A program made the position numbers and the translations under genes. Shown here in pieces: positions 1 through 10,848 of a stretch of 64,000 bases of DNA (position 1 is the first letter of the stretch; the number at the start of each line of letters is the position of its first letter). The stretch lies in contig NZ_CP119106.1 of the NCBI RefSeq assembly GCF_029643425.1, positions 1,054,001 through 1,118,000 on the forward strand, given 5' to 3'. The notes beneath the pieces were generated by a model that was not told the origin of the DNA, did no database searches, and saw only the letters and a program-made list of their open reading frames with translations. Origin of the DNA: Isoptericola sp. AK164 (GTDB taxonomy: Bacteria > Actinomycetota > Actinomycetes > Actinomycetales > Cellulomonadaceae).

Positions 1-1590
1 GCCTTCACCCTGGCCTCGGCCCTGCTGCTCTCGGCTTGCGGCGGCTCTGGCAGCTCCGACGAAGGCGACTCGACCGCGGCTGCGGAGGGCGACAGCACCG
101 GCGTCGTCTCCATCAGCAGCGGCGAGCCCCAGAACCCGCTGACCCCCGGCATGACCAACGAGGTCTACGGCGGTCTGGTGGTCAAGAACATCTACTCCGG
201 TCTCGTCTACTACGACGCGGACGGTGCGATCGAGAACGAGGTCGCCGAGTCCATCGAGTCCGAGGACAACCAGAACTGGACGATCACGATCCAGGACGGC
301 TGGACCTTCTCCGACGGCACCCCCGTCACGGCCCAGAGCTTCGTCGACGCGTGGAAGTACGTCGCGAACCTGGACAACGCCCAGAACCAGCAGTACTTCT
401 TCAACGGCTTCGCCGGCTTCAGCTTCGAGGAGCCGTCCGACATCGCCGTCGAGGTCGTGGACGAGACGACCTTCACCGCCGAGCTCTCCCAGCCCGCCTC
501 GGACTTCCCGCTGTGGCTCGGTTACTCGGCGTTCAACCCGATGCCCGAGGCCTTCTTCGAGGACCCGGAGGGCTTCGGCTCGGAGCCGATCGGCAACGGC
601 CCGTACGAGCTCGAGTCGTGGGAGAACGACAGCCTCATCACGCTCGTGCCCCGCGAGGGCTACGAGGGTCCGCGCCAGCCGGCCAACGGCGGGCTCGAGA
701 TGGTCGCGTACGTCGAGGAGGACACGGCGTACAACGACATGCTCGACGGCAACCTCGACGTGCTGCCGAACGTGCCGTCCTCGGCCTTCGCGACCTTCGA
801 GGACGAGCTCGGTGAGCGCGCCGTGAACCAGCCGGCGGCCGTCATCCAGGTCGTCAACGTGCCCGAGTGGCTCCCCGAGTTCCAGGGCGAGGCCGGCGTC
901 ATGCGCCGCCAGGCCATCTCCATGGCGATCGACCGCGAGACGATCACCGAGACGCTCTACAGCGGTTCGCGCACCCCGGCCAGCGACTTCACCTCGCCGG
1001 TCATCGACGGGTTCTCCGACGACATCCCCGGCTCCGAGATCCTCGACTACGACCCCGAGGGCGCTGCCGAGATGTGGGAGCAGGCCGAGGAGATGGACCC
1101 GATCGGCGACTACACGCTGCAGATCGCGTCCAACGCCGACTCGGACCACCAGGACTGGATCGACGCGGCCTGCAACACCATCCGCACCGACCTGGGCATC
1201 GGCTGCGAGTTCGCGCCGTACACCACCTTCGACGAGTTCCTCAACGCGCGTGACGACGAGTCCGTCGAGGGCATCTTCCGCGGTGGCTGGCAGGCCGACT
1301 GGCCGTCGATGAGCAACTTCCTGGGCCCGATCTACGGCACCGGGGCCGGCTCGAACGACATGAACTACTCGAACGAGGAGTTCGACGCCCTGCTCGCCGA
1401 GGCGGCCGCCGCCGAGGACACGGCCACCGCGACCGAGCTCTACAAGGAGGCCCAGGAGATCCTGTTCCAGGACGTCCCGGGCATCCCGCTGTGGTACCAG
1501 AACGCGACCGGCGGCTACGCGGAGACCGTCGAGAACGTCGAGTTCGGCTGGGACAGCGACCCGATCCTGTACCAGATCACCAAGGAGTGA
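1..1590 (+). CDS. Peptide ABC transporter substrate-binding lipoprotein (SBP family 5), 5' end cut by window
   Basis: Extracellular solute-binding lipoprotein of an oligopeptide/dipeptide (Opp/Dpp-type) importer. The open frame runs in from base 1 with no start codon, so the N-terminus lies outside the window. The first visible residues end in a lipobox (LLLSAC, Cys at bases 37-39) followed by a Gly/Ser/Asp-rich linker, as in lipid-anchored binding proteins of Gram-positive bacteria. About 530 residues are visible. The body has the SBP_bac_5 look: an early stretch LTPGMTNEVYGGLVVKNIYS, then TFSDGTPVTAQSFVDAWKYV, and a C-terminal IPLWYQNATGGYAETVENV. Two permeases and a dual ATPase follow on the same strand, completing the importer. 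Ligand specificity cannot be read from sequence. Confidence 0.93.
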   Translation, partial: AFTLASALLLSACGGSGSSDEGDSTAAAEGDSTGVVSISSGEPQNPLTPGMTNEVYGGLVVKNIYSGLVYYDADGAIENEVAESIESEDNQNWTITIQDGWTFSDGTPVTAQSFVDAWKYVANLDNAQNQQYFFNGFAGFSFEEPSDIAVEVVDETTFTAELSQPASDFPLWLGYSAFNPMPEAFFEDPEGFGSEPIGNGPYELESWENDSLITLVPREGYEGPRQPANGGLEMVAYVEEDTAYNDMLDGNLDVLPNVPSSAFATFEDELGERAVNQPAAVIQVVNVPEWLPEFQGEAGVMRRQAISMAIDRETITETLYSGSRTPASDFTSPVIDGFSDDIPGSEILDYDPEGAAEMWEQAEEMDPIGDYTLQIASNADSDHQDWIDAACNTIRTDLGIGCEFAPYTTFDEFLNARDDESVEGIFRGGWQADWPSMSNFLGPIYGTGAGSNDMNYSNEEFDALLAEAAAAEDTATATELYKEAQEILFQDVPGIPLWYQNATGGYAETVENVEFGWDSDPILYQITKE

Positions 1591-1599
1591 TCCGCTGAC

Positions 1600-1637
1600 A
1601 CGGACGGGGCACCCGCCTCGGCGGGTGCCCCGTCCGT
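1600..1637 (+). terminator. Hairpin after the binding-protein gene
   Basis: Perfect 17-bp stem (1600-1616 with 1621-1637) and a 4-nt loop, ten bases after the stop codon. There is no T-run, as is common in high-GC actinobacteria. It probably terminates or attenuates transcription so that the binding protein is made in excess over the membrane components. Confidence 0.7.
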
Positions 1638-1696
1638 CGTCGTTCCCGAGCGGTCGCGGCGTCGGGTACCGTCTGACGTCGACCACTCGTCGCGAG

Positions 1697-1730
1697 GGGG
1701 CGGGGGTGCGCACCACAGCACCCCCGCCCC
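1697..1730. other. Second GC-rich hairpin in the 226-nt gap
   Basis: Perfect 13-bp stem (1697-1709 with 1718-1730), 8-nt loop. It lies between the terminator-like hairpin and the permease gene. It may protect the upstream mRNA 3' end or be a second terminator; the role is inferred. Confidence 0.45.
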
Positions 1731-1774
1731 ACCGCTGTCCGCGTCCCCGCACGGTCGCGGTTCGAGGAAACCCG

Positions 1775-1780
1775 TAGCCT
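1775..1780 (+). promoter_or_regulatory. Candidate -10 box for the permease-ATPase genes
   Basis: TAGCCT fits the actinobacterial -10 consensus TANNNT and lies about 37 nt before the permease start. No clear -35 is visible. It would allow separate expression of the membrane components. Confidence 0.4.
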
Positions 1781-1816
1781 GGGGGGACCCCCTGGGCACA
1801 CGAGGAGATAAATCGC

Positions 1817-2743
1817 ATGCTCTGGTATCTCGGACGCAGGCTGCTGCAGGTGATCCCTGTGTTCCTGGGGGCCACCCTGCTGCTGTACGCGCTGGTGTTC
1901 CTGCGGCCCGGTGACCCGATCGCCGGCCTGGGTGGTGAGCGTGGTCTGCCCGAAGCTGTGCAGGAGCAGATCCGCGCCCAGTACAACCTGGACCAACCCT
2001 TCATCATCCAGTACCTTCTCTTCCTGCGCGGCGTGGTGACGCTCGACTTCGGCGTCGACTTCCGCGGCCGCGAGATCACCGAGGTGATCGCCAACGCGTT
2101 CCCCGTCACGATCCAGCTCGCCCTCATGGCGCTGGTCATCGAGGCGGTCTTCGGCATCGGCTTCGGCCTGGTCGCCGGGATGCGCAAGGGCGGCATCTTC
2201 GACGCGACCGCCCTGGTCGTCAGCCTCTTCTTCATCGCGGTGCCGACGTTCGTCGTCGGTTTCGTCATGCAGATCGTCGTGGGCGTCCGGCTCGGCTGGC
2301 TGCCCGTCACCGCGGGACGAGATCCCGACTTCGTCAGTCTGCTGATGCCGGCCATGGTGCTCGCCGCGGTGTCCTTCGCCTACGTGCTGCGCCTGACGCG
2401 CACGTCGGTCGCGGAGAACCTGTCCGCCGACTACGTCCGCACGGCGCGCGCCCGCGGTCTGCGTCGCTCGCAGGTCACCGGACGCCACGTGCTGCGCAAC
2501 TCCCTCATCCCCGTGGTGACGTTCCTCGGCGCCGACATCGGCGCCCTGATGAGCGGGGCGATCATCACCGAGGGCATCTTCAACATCAACGGCGTCGGCG
2601 GCACGCTCTACGACGCGATCATCCGCGGCGAGAGCATCACCGTCGTGTCGCTGACCACCGTGCTGGTGCTGGTCTACATCGGGGCGAACCTCCTGGTGGA
2701 CCTGCTCTACGCCGCCCTCGACCCGAGGATCCGCTATGCCTGA
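1817..2743 (+). CDS. Peptide ABC transporter permease (DppB/OppB family)
   Basis: Inner-membrane permease, 308 aa, the usual length for DppB-type subunits. It begins with the typical N-terminal helix (MLWYLGRRLLQVIPVFLGAT) and the family segment LRPGDPIAGLGG. The cytoplasmic EAA loop is recognisable near residues 210-230 (YVRTARARGLRRSQVTGRHV), the contact site for the ATPase. ATG 1817 is preceded by GAGGAG (1802-1807) at suitable spacing. The 3' end overlaps the next permease by 8 nt, indicating translational coupling. It pairs with the DppC-type subunit to form the pore. Confidence 0.93.
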   Translation: MLWYLGRRLLQVIPVFLGATLLLYALVFLRPGDPIAGLGGERGLPEAVQEQIRAQYNLDQPFIIQYLLFLRGVVTLDFGVDFRGREITEVIANAFPVTIQLALMALVIEAVFGIGFGLVAGMRKGGIFDATALVVSLFFIAVPTFVVGFVMQIVVGVRLGWLPVTAGRDPDFVSLLMPAMVLAAVSFAYVLRLTRTSVAENLSADYVRTARARGLRRSQVTGRHVLRNSLIPVVTFLGADIGALMSGAIITEGIFNINGVGGTLYDAIIRGESITVVSLTTVLVLVYIGANLLVDLLYAALDPRIRYA

Positions 2744-3718
2744 GAACCGCTACGAACCCGTGGGCCGGTCGGCGACCCCGACCCCGGCCCCGCGCCCCGG
2801 CCAGGAACACTTCACCGCGCCGGCCGACGAGGGCGGCCTCGGCGCCGTCGACGCCGTCGCGACCGACGAGACGCCCACCAGCCTCTGGCGCGACGCCTGG
2901 CACCAGATGCGCCGGCGCCCGCTGTTCTGGGTGTCCGGGACGGTCATCGTCATCGTCGTGCTGGTGGCGGCCTTCCCCGGCCTGTTCACCTCGATCGACC
3001 CGCGCGCCTGCGACCTGGCCCGCGCGCTCGAGGGCCCGCAGGCCGGCCACCCGTTCGGGTTCGACCGCCAGGGCTGCGACATCTACTCCCGGACGATGTA
3101 CGGCGCCCGGGCCTCCGTCGTCGTCGGCGTGCTGGCGACCTCGATGGTCGTGATCCTCGGTACGACGATCGGCGCGATCGCCGGGTACTACGGCAAGTGG
3201 TTCGACACGATCCTCAGCCGGATCACCGACATCTTCTTCGCCATCCCGCTGGTGCTCGGCGCCATCGTCATCATGTCGATCGCGACCAACCGCACGAGTT
3301 TCCTGGTCGCCTTCGTGCTGGCGGTCTTCGGCTGGACCCAGATCGCCCGCATCACGCGCGGCACCGTGCTCTCGGTGAAGAACAACGAGTTCGTCACCGC
3401 GGCGAAGTCCCTCGGCATGGGCCGCGGGCAGATCCTGGTGCGGCACGTGCTGCCCAACTCGGCGGCGCCGATCATCGTCTACGCGACCGTGGCCCTGGGC
3501 CAGTTCATCGTCGCCGAGGCGACGCTGAGCTTCCTCGGCATCGGCCTGCCGCCGGACGTGGTCTCGTGGGGCGGCGACATCAGCGCCGCCCAGGGCGCGA
3601 TCCGGACCGACCCCGAGATCCTGCTCTACCCGGCAGGCGGCCTGGCCGTGACAGTGCTCGGCTTCATGATGATGGGCGACGTGGTGCGCGACGCCCTCGA
3701 CCCGAAGGCGCGGAAGCG

Positions 3719-3722
<4 letters not shown>
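2736..3722 (+). CDS. Peptide ABC transporter permease (DppC/OppC family)
   Basis: Second permease of the importer, 328 aa. A hydrophilic N-terminal extension of about 60 residues precedes the first membrane helix (FWVSGTVIVIVVLVAAFPGL). The family signature HPFGFDRQGCDIYSR and the EAA loop (FVTAAKSLGMGRGQILVRHV) are present, as is the conserved ATLSFLGIGLPP. The start ATG overlaps the previous stop by 8 nt and its own stop overlaps the ATPase start in an ATGA junction, so the three genes are translationally coupled. Substrate is probably short peptides, inferred from family. Confidence 0.93.
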
Positions 3723-5470
<1,748 letters not shown>

Positions 5471-5518
5471 CCCCGCAGGACCCGCCCCGCCCGACACGAC
5501 GCGCACGTATCGCGACGC

Positions 5519-5562
5519 CGCAGGACGCCGTCGACCCACCCGGGTCACGGCGTCCTGCGTTT
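5519..5562 (+). terminator. Intrinsic-type terminator of the peptide-transporter operon
   Basis: Stem of 13 bp (5519-5531 with 5547-5559) extended by an inner GACCC/GGGTC pair (5533-5537 with 5542-5546) and followed by TTT at 5560-5562. It lies 48 nt after the ATPase stop. Confidence 0.8.
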
Positions 5563-5583
5563 GCCCCTTCCGCCCGATCCCGA

Positions 5584-5589
5584 CAGTCT
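5584..5589 (+). promoter_or_regulatory. Weak -10 box, leaderless start of BCCT gene
   Basis: CAGTCT lies exactly 7 nt before ATG 5597. It deviates from TANNNT at the first base but has the spacing seen at several better -10 boxes in this window, and no ribosome binding site precedes the ATG. Confidence 0.4.
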
Positions 5590-5596
5590 GTGAGTC

Positions 5597-7360
5597 ATGC
5601 CGACGCGCCGATCAACCCTCGCCCCAGCCGTCTTCTACCCAGCGGGCGGACTGATCCTCCTCTTCGTCCTGCTGGGGATCTTCGCCACCGACGCGACCGC
5701 CGAGGTCATGTCCACCCTACAGTCGAAGGTCATCAACGGCTTCGGCTGGTACTACGTGCTCATCGTGGCGGCCTTCGTGATCTTCGCGATCTACGTCGGC
5801 CTGAGCCGATTCGGCGACATCACCCTCGGCAAGGACGAGGAGACCCCCGACTTCAAGCTGCCCGTGTGGTTCGCGATGCTGTTCGCCACCGGCATGGGGA
5901 TCGGGCTGGTCTACTACGGCGTCGCGGAGCCGCTGTGGCACTACACCGACCCGAAGCCGGGCGTCACCGGTGACGACGCCTCGATCGCCGGGCAGGCGAT
6001 GGGCCAGACCTACCTGCACTGGGGCGTGCACGCCTGGGCGATCTACGTCGTCATCGGCCTGGCCCTGGCCTACGCGATCCACCGCAAGGGCCGGCCGGTG
6101 TCGATCCGGTGGGCCCTCGAGCCGCTGCTGGGCGAGGAGCGCGTCAAGGGCTGGCTCGGCAACGTCATCGACGTGCTGGCGATCTTCGGCACGGTGTTCG
6201 GCGTGGCCACCTCGCTCGGCCTCGGTGTGCTGCAGCTGTCGGCCGGGCTCGAGTACCTCGGCGTCGCCGAGTCGACCGTCGCGCTGCAGATGGGGCTCAT
6301 CGCCGCCATCACCGCGGTCGCCGCGCTCTCGGTGGCGTCCGGTCTCGAACGCGGCATCAAGTGGCTGTCCAACGGCAACATGATGCTCGCGGGCGTCCTG
6401 GTGGTCACGGTGCTGATCATGGGGTCCTCGCTCTACGTGATGCGCGAGTGGGTCCAGTCGCTCGGCTTCTACCTCCAGAACGTCATGCAGATGACCTTCG
6501 ACACCCTCGCCTTCCAGGGGGCGGACGGCCTCGCCTGGGAGTCGAGCTGGACGATCTTCTACTGGGGCTGGTGGATCTCCTGGGCGCCCTTCGTCGGGCT
6601 GTTCATCGCCCGCATCTCGCGCGGGCGGACCGTGCGTGAGTTCGTCCTCGGCACCCTCATCGTCCCGATGCTGGTCACGACCGTCTGGTTCAGCGTCTTC
6701 GGCGGGACCGCGCTGCGGCAGGAGATGATCGAGCCGGGGTCGATGCTCGACGCCGAGACCGGGTCCGTGAACTCCGACACCGCGATGTTCCAGTTGTTCG
6801 AGACCCTGCCGGGCGGCGGTGCGTGGCTGGCCGTCATCGCCATGATCCTCGTCGTGGTGTTCTTCGTGACGTCCTCGGACTCGGGGTCGTTCGTCGTGGA
6901 CATGCTGGCCAACGGCGGCGACCAGAACCCGCCGCTGTGGAGCCGCCTGTTCTGGGCGATCCTCGAGGGTGGTGTCGCCGCGGCGCTGCTCTACGCCGGG
7001 GGTCTGGCGACGTTGCAGACGGCGTCGATCCTCACGGCCCTGCCGTTCTCGGTGGTGCTGGTCGCCATGGCCGTCTCGGTGTGGAAGGCGCTGGACGCCG
7101 AGCACAAGGCGATCGTGCGCACCGAGCGACGGCTGCGGCGGCGTGAGTTCAAGCAGGAGGTGACCGAGCACGTCACGGAGCACGTGACCGAGCACGTGAC
7201 GGAGCACGTCAACACCCAGCTGTCGGAGATGACCGGGCAGGTCCCGGTCGTGGCGGACGCCGACTCCGACGGCAACGGGACCTCGGCCGCCGCACGTCGC
7301 CGGGGTCCGCGGAGCTGGCGCCGTCGAGCACCCGGGCCGGAGACGGACACCTCCGGGTAG
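5597..7360 (+). CDS. BCCT-family transporter (betaine/choline/carnitine type)
   Basis: Secondary transporter of 587 aa with about 12 membrane helices. BCCT proteins usually import betaine, choline, carnitine or ectoine with Na+ or H+. The glycine-rich substrate segment [17 protein letters not shown] and the Trp-rich signature around residues 315-345 ([20 protein letters not shown], then RGRTVREF) are both intact. The N-terminus is short. The cytoplasmic C-terminal tail is basic ([14 protein letters not shown]) and then carries four VTEH repeats at residues 522-537, followed by a low-complexity end. In BetP the C-terminal tail senses osmotic stress, so this tail may be regulatory (inference). 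The stop codon TAG is part of the typA -10 box. Confidence 0.92.
   Translation: MPTRRSTLAPAVFYPAGGLILLFVLLGIFATDATAEVMSTLQSKVINGFGWYYVLIVAAFVIFAIYVGLSRFGDITLGKDEETPDFKLPVWFAMLFATGMGIGLVYYGVAEPLWHYTDPKPGVTGDDASIAGQAMGQTYLHWGVHAWAIYVVIGLALAYAIHRKGRPVSIRWALEPLLGEERVKGWLGNVIDVLAIFGTVFGVATSLGLGVLQLSAGLEYLGVAESTVALQMGLIAAITAVAALSVASGLERGIKWLSNGNMMLAGVLVVTVLIMGSSLYVMREWVQSLGFYLQNVMQMTFDTLAFQGADGLAWESSWTIFYWGWWISWAPFVGLFIARISRGRTVREFVLGTLIVPMLVTTVWFSVFGGTALRQEMIEPGSMLDAETGSVNSDTAMFQLFETLPGGGAWLAVIAMILVVVFFVTSSDSGSFVVDMLANGGDQNPPLWSRLFWAILEGGVAAALLYAGGLATLQTASILTALPFSVVLVAMAVSVWKALDAEHKAIVRTERRLRRREFKQEVTEHVTEHVTEHVTEHVNTQLSEMTGQVPVVADADSDGNGTSAAARRRGPRSWRRRAPGPETDTSG
7160..7207 (+). repeat. In-frame 12-bp tandem repeat encoding VTEH x4
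   Basis: Four 12-bp units differing only at synonymous third positions, each encoding Val-Thr-Glu-His, with a final Val following. It sits in the C-terminal tail of the BCCT transporter. Confidence 0.9.
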
Positions 7361-7363
7361 GAT
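7358..7363 (+). promoter_or_regulatory. -10 box of typA overlapping the upstream stop codon
   Basis: TAGGAT matches TANNNT; its first three bases are the stop codon of the BCCT gene. It would give a leader of about 45-50 nt that includes the GGAAAGA ribosome binding site of typA. Confidence 0.55.
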
Positions 7364-7416
7364 GGACCGGCCCCGGGTTCCCGGGTGCCGCCCCTCCCAC
7401 GGAAAGAGAACCCTTG

Positions 7417-9327
<1,911 letters not shown>

Positions 9328-9335
9328 CCCTGCCG

Positions 9336-10325
9336 ATGCAGGACGCGGGGGAGACCTCGACGGCGGCGGCCCGCCCGGCCGACCCGTCGGTCGGGCCGCT
9401 GGTCGCGGTCCACGCGCACCCGGACGACGAGACGCTGGCCACCGGCGCGCTGCTGGCCGCCTGGACGGCCGCCGGAGCGGCGGCGACGGTGGTCACGTGC
9501 ACGCGCGGCGAGCGCGGCGAGGTCATCGACACCGTCGCGCACCCGACGGGTCTCGCGCACCTCGAGGGCGACGGCCCGGCGCTCGCCGTCCACCGCGAGC
9601 GGGAGCTGGCGGCCGCGCTCGAGGCGCTCGGCGTGCCCGACCACGTGTTCCTCGACACCGTGCCGCCCGTGACGCCCCCCGCGAGCACGTCGGGCCGCTT
9701 CGAGGACTCGGGCATGGCCTGGGTGGCCCCCGGCATCGCCGGTCCGGCGCCGGACTCCGGACCGGCGGCGCTGAGCCGGGTGCCGCTCGAGGCCGCCGCG
9801 TCCCGCCTCGCCGCGGTGCTGCGCGACCGTCGTCCGGCCGTCGTGGTGACCTACGAGGCGGGCGGCGGGTACCGCCACCCCGACCACGTGCGCACCTACG
9901 AGCTGACCGTGCGGGCCCTCGAGCTCGCCGCCGACCCGGCCGCCGACGTCGTCGGGGAGCCCTGGACGGTCCCGGAGCGCTGGGAGGTCGTGGCCCCGGC
10001 CGACCGGTGGCGCGCCGCGCGCGCCGCGCTGTCCACCGCCCCGGACGCGGTGCGGCTGGCCCGCGCGGCGGACCTGACGCTGCCCGACCCGGACGCGGAC
10101 CCGCCGCCGCTCGTCGTGGACCCCGCGGAGCTCGCCCGCGACGAGGTGGTCTCGGTCGCGGTGGAGCCGGTCCTGGACCGTCTGCTCGCCGCGCTGGCCG
10201 CCCACGCCACGCAGGTCCAGCACGTCGCCGCCGTCTCCCTGCCGGGCGTCGTGGCGCACTACGCCCTGAGCAACGGCGAGCTCGCGCCCGTGCTCGCCGC
10301 GTCCACCGCCCGCGTGCGCCGGTAA
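9336..10325 (+). CDS. mshB: Mycothiol deacetylase MshB (PIG-L family)
   Basis: Zinc-dependent N-acetyl-GlcN-inositol deacetylase, second step of mycothiol synthesis, 329 aa. The PIG-L motif AHPDDE (His28, Asp30-31) and the second metal motif YRHPDH supply the zinc ligands. The thiol redox buffer mycothiol is restricted to actinobacteria, which supports the taxonomic placement. The ATG at 9336 is 8 nt after the typA stop; a longer in-frame reading upstream lies inside typA and is a shadow. The C-terminal third is Asp/Pro-rich. MshB could be confused with Mca (mycothiol conjugate amidase), but length and context favour MshB. Confidence 0.9.
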   Translation: MQDAGETSTAAARPADPSVGPLVAVHAHPDDETLATGALLAAWTAAGAAATVVTCTRGERGEVIDTVAHPTGLAHLEGDGPALAVHRERELAAALEALGVPDHVFLDTVPPVTPPASTSGRFEDSGMAWVAPGIAGPAPDSGPAALSRVPLEAAASRLAAVLRDRRPAVVVTYEAGGGYRHPDHVRTYELTVRALELAADPAADVVGEPWTVPERWEVVAPADRWRAARAALSTAPDAVRLARAADLTLPDPDADPPPLVVDPAELARDEVVSVAVEPVLDRLLAALAAHATQVQHVAAVSLPGVVAHYALSNGELAPVLAASTARVRR

Positions 10326-10328
10326 GGT
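10323..10328 (+). promoter_or_regulatory. Leaderless -10 box overlapping mshB stop
   Basis: TAAGGT, in which TAA is the mshB stop codon, followed by exactly 7 nt and GTG 10336. This suggests an internal leaderless promoter for the small membrane protein. Confidence 0.5.
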
Positions 10329-10335
10329 CTGTCCG

Positions 10336-10749
10336 GTGATCCCCACCCCGCCCCACCACTCCCCGAGTGCACCGCGCCGCAGCGGGGTGCTGCTGGTCGT
10401 CTGGCGACTGGTCCTCGGCCTGCTGCTCGGCGGGGTCGTCGGGCTCATCGGCACCGTCGGTCACCGCATGGCGTGGTGGGACCTGCCGCTCGGCCTCGCG
10501 CTCGCGCTCGCCCTGACGCTCTCCGCGGCCGTGCTCTGCCGCGCGTGGGCCGGCGTCGGCACGCTGCTCGCCTGCGGTGCGGGCTGGCTGGTGACCGTGC
10601 AGCTCCTCGCCGCCGAGGGCCCGGGCGGCGACGTCCTGGTCCCGGCCGACACCGTCGGGTACGTGTGGACGTACGGGGGGCTGCTCCTCTTCGCCGTCGC
10701 GGCGTTCCTGCCGCGACGGTGGTTCGTGGACGACGCCGACGCCGGGTGA
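10336..10749 (+). CDS. Small integral membrane protein downstream of mshB (possibly DUF6113)
   Basis: A 137-aa protein with four predicted membrane helices (about residues 16-38, 43-66, 70-90 and 105-125) and no catalytic motif that I recognise. The first helix segment is LLVVWRLVLGLLLGGVVGLI. A membrane protein of this size often lies next to mshB in actinobacteria, sometimes catalogued as DUF6113; I recall this and cannot confirm it here. GTG 10336 has no Shine-Dalgarno and sits 7 nt after a -10-like hexamer, so it may be read from a leaderless transcript. Function unknown. Confidence 0.75.
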   Translation: MIPTPPHHSPSAPRRSGVLLVVWRLVLGLLLGGVVGLIGTVGHRMAWWDLPLGLALALALTLSAAVLCRAWAGVGTLLACGAGWLVTVQLLAAEGPGGDVLVPADTVGYVWTYGGLLLFAVAAFLPRRWFVDDADAG

Positions 10750-10756
10750 CCTGCGC

Positions 10757-10774
10757 CGAGTAGGATGCCTACTC
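10757..10774. promoter_or_regulatory. Palindrome in front of the VanW gene
   Basis: Perfect 8-bp inverted repeat CGAGTAGG/CCTACTCG with a 3-nt centre, 75 nt before the VanW-protein start. It contains the -10-like hexamer TAGGAT (10761-10766), so it could be an operator overlapping a promoter. Function is inference. Confidence 0.4.
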
Positions 10775-10848
10775 GCGTGGCGTCCGCCGCGTCCAGGACG
10801 TCCCGGGGGTCGTGGGGCCCCCACGAGAGACCAGCACGGAGCGTGTCG

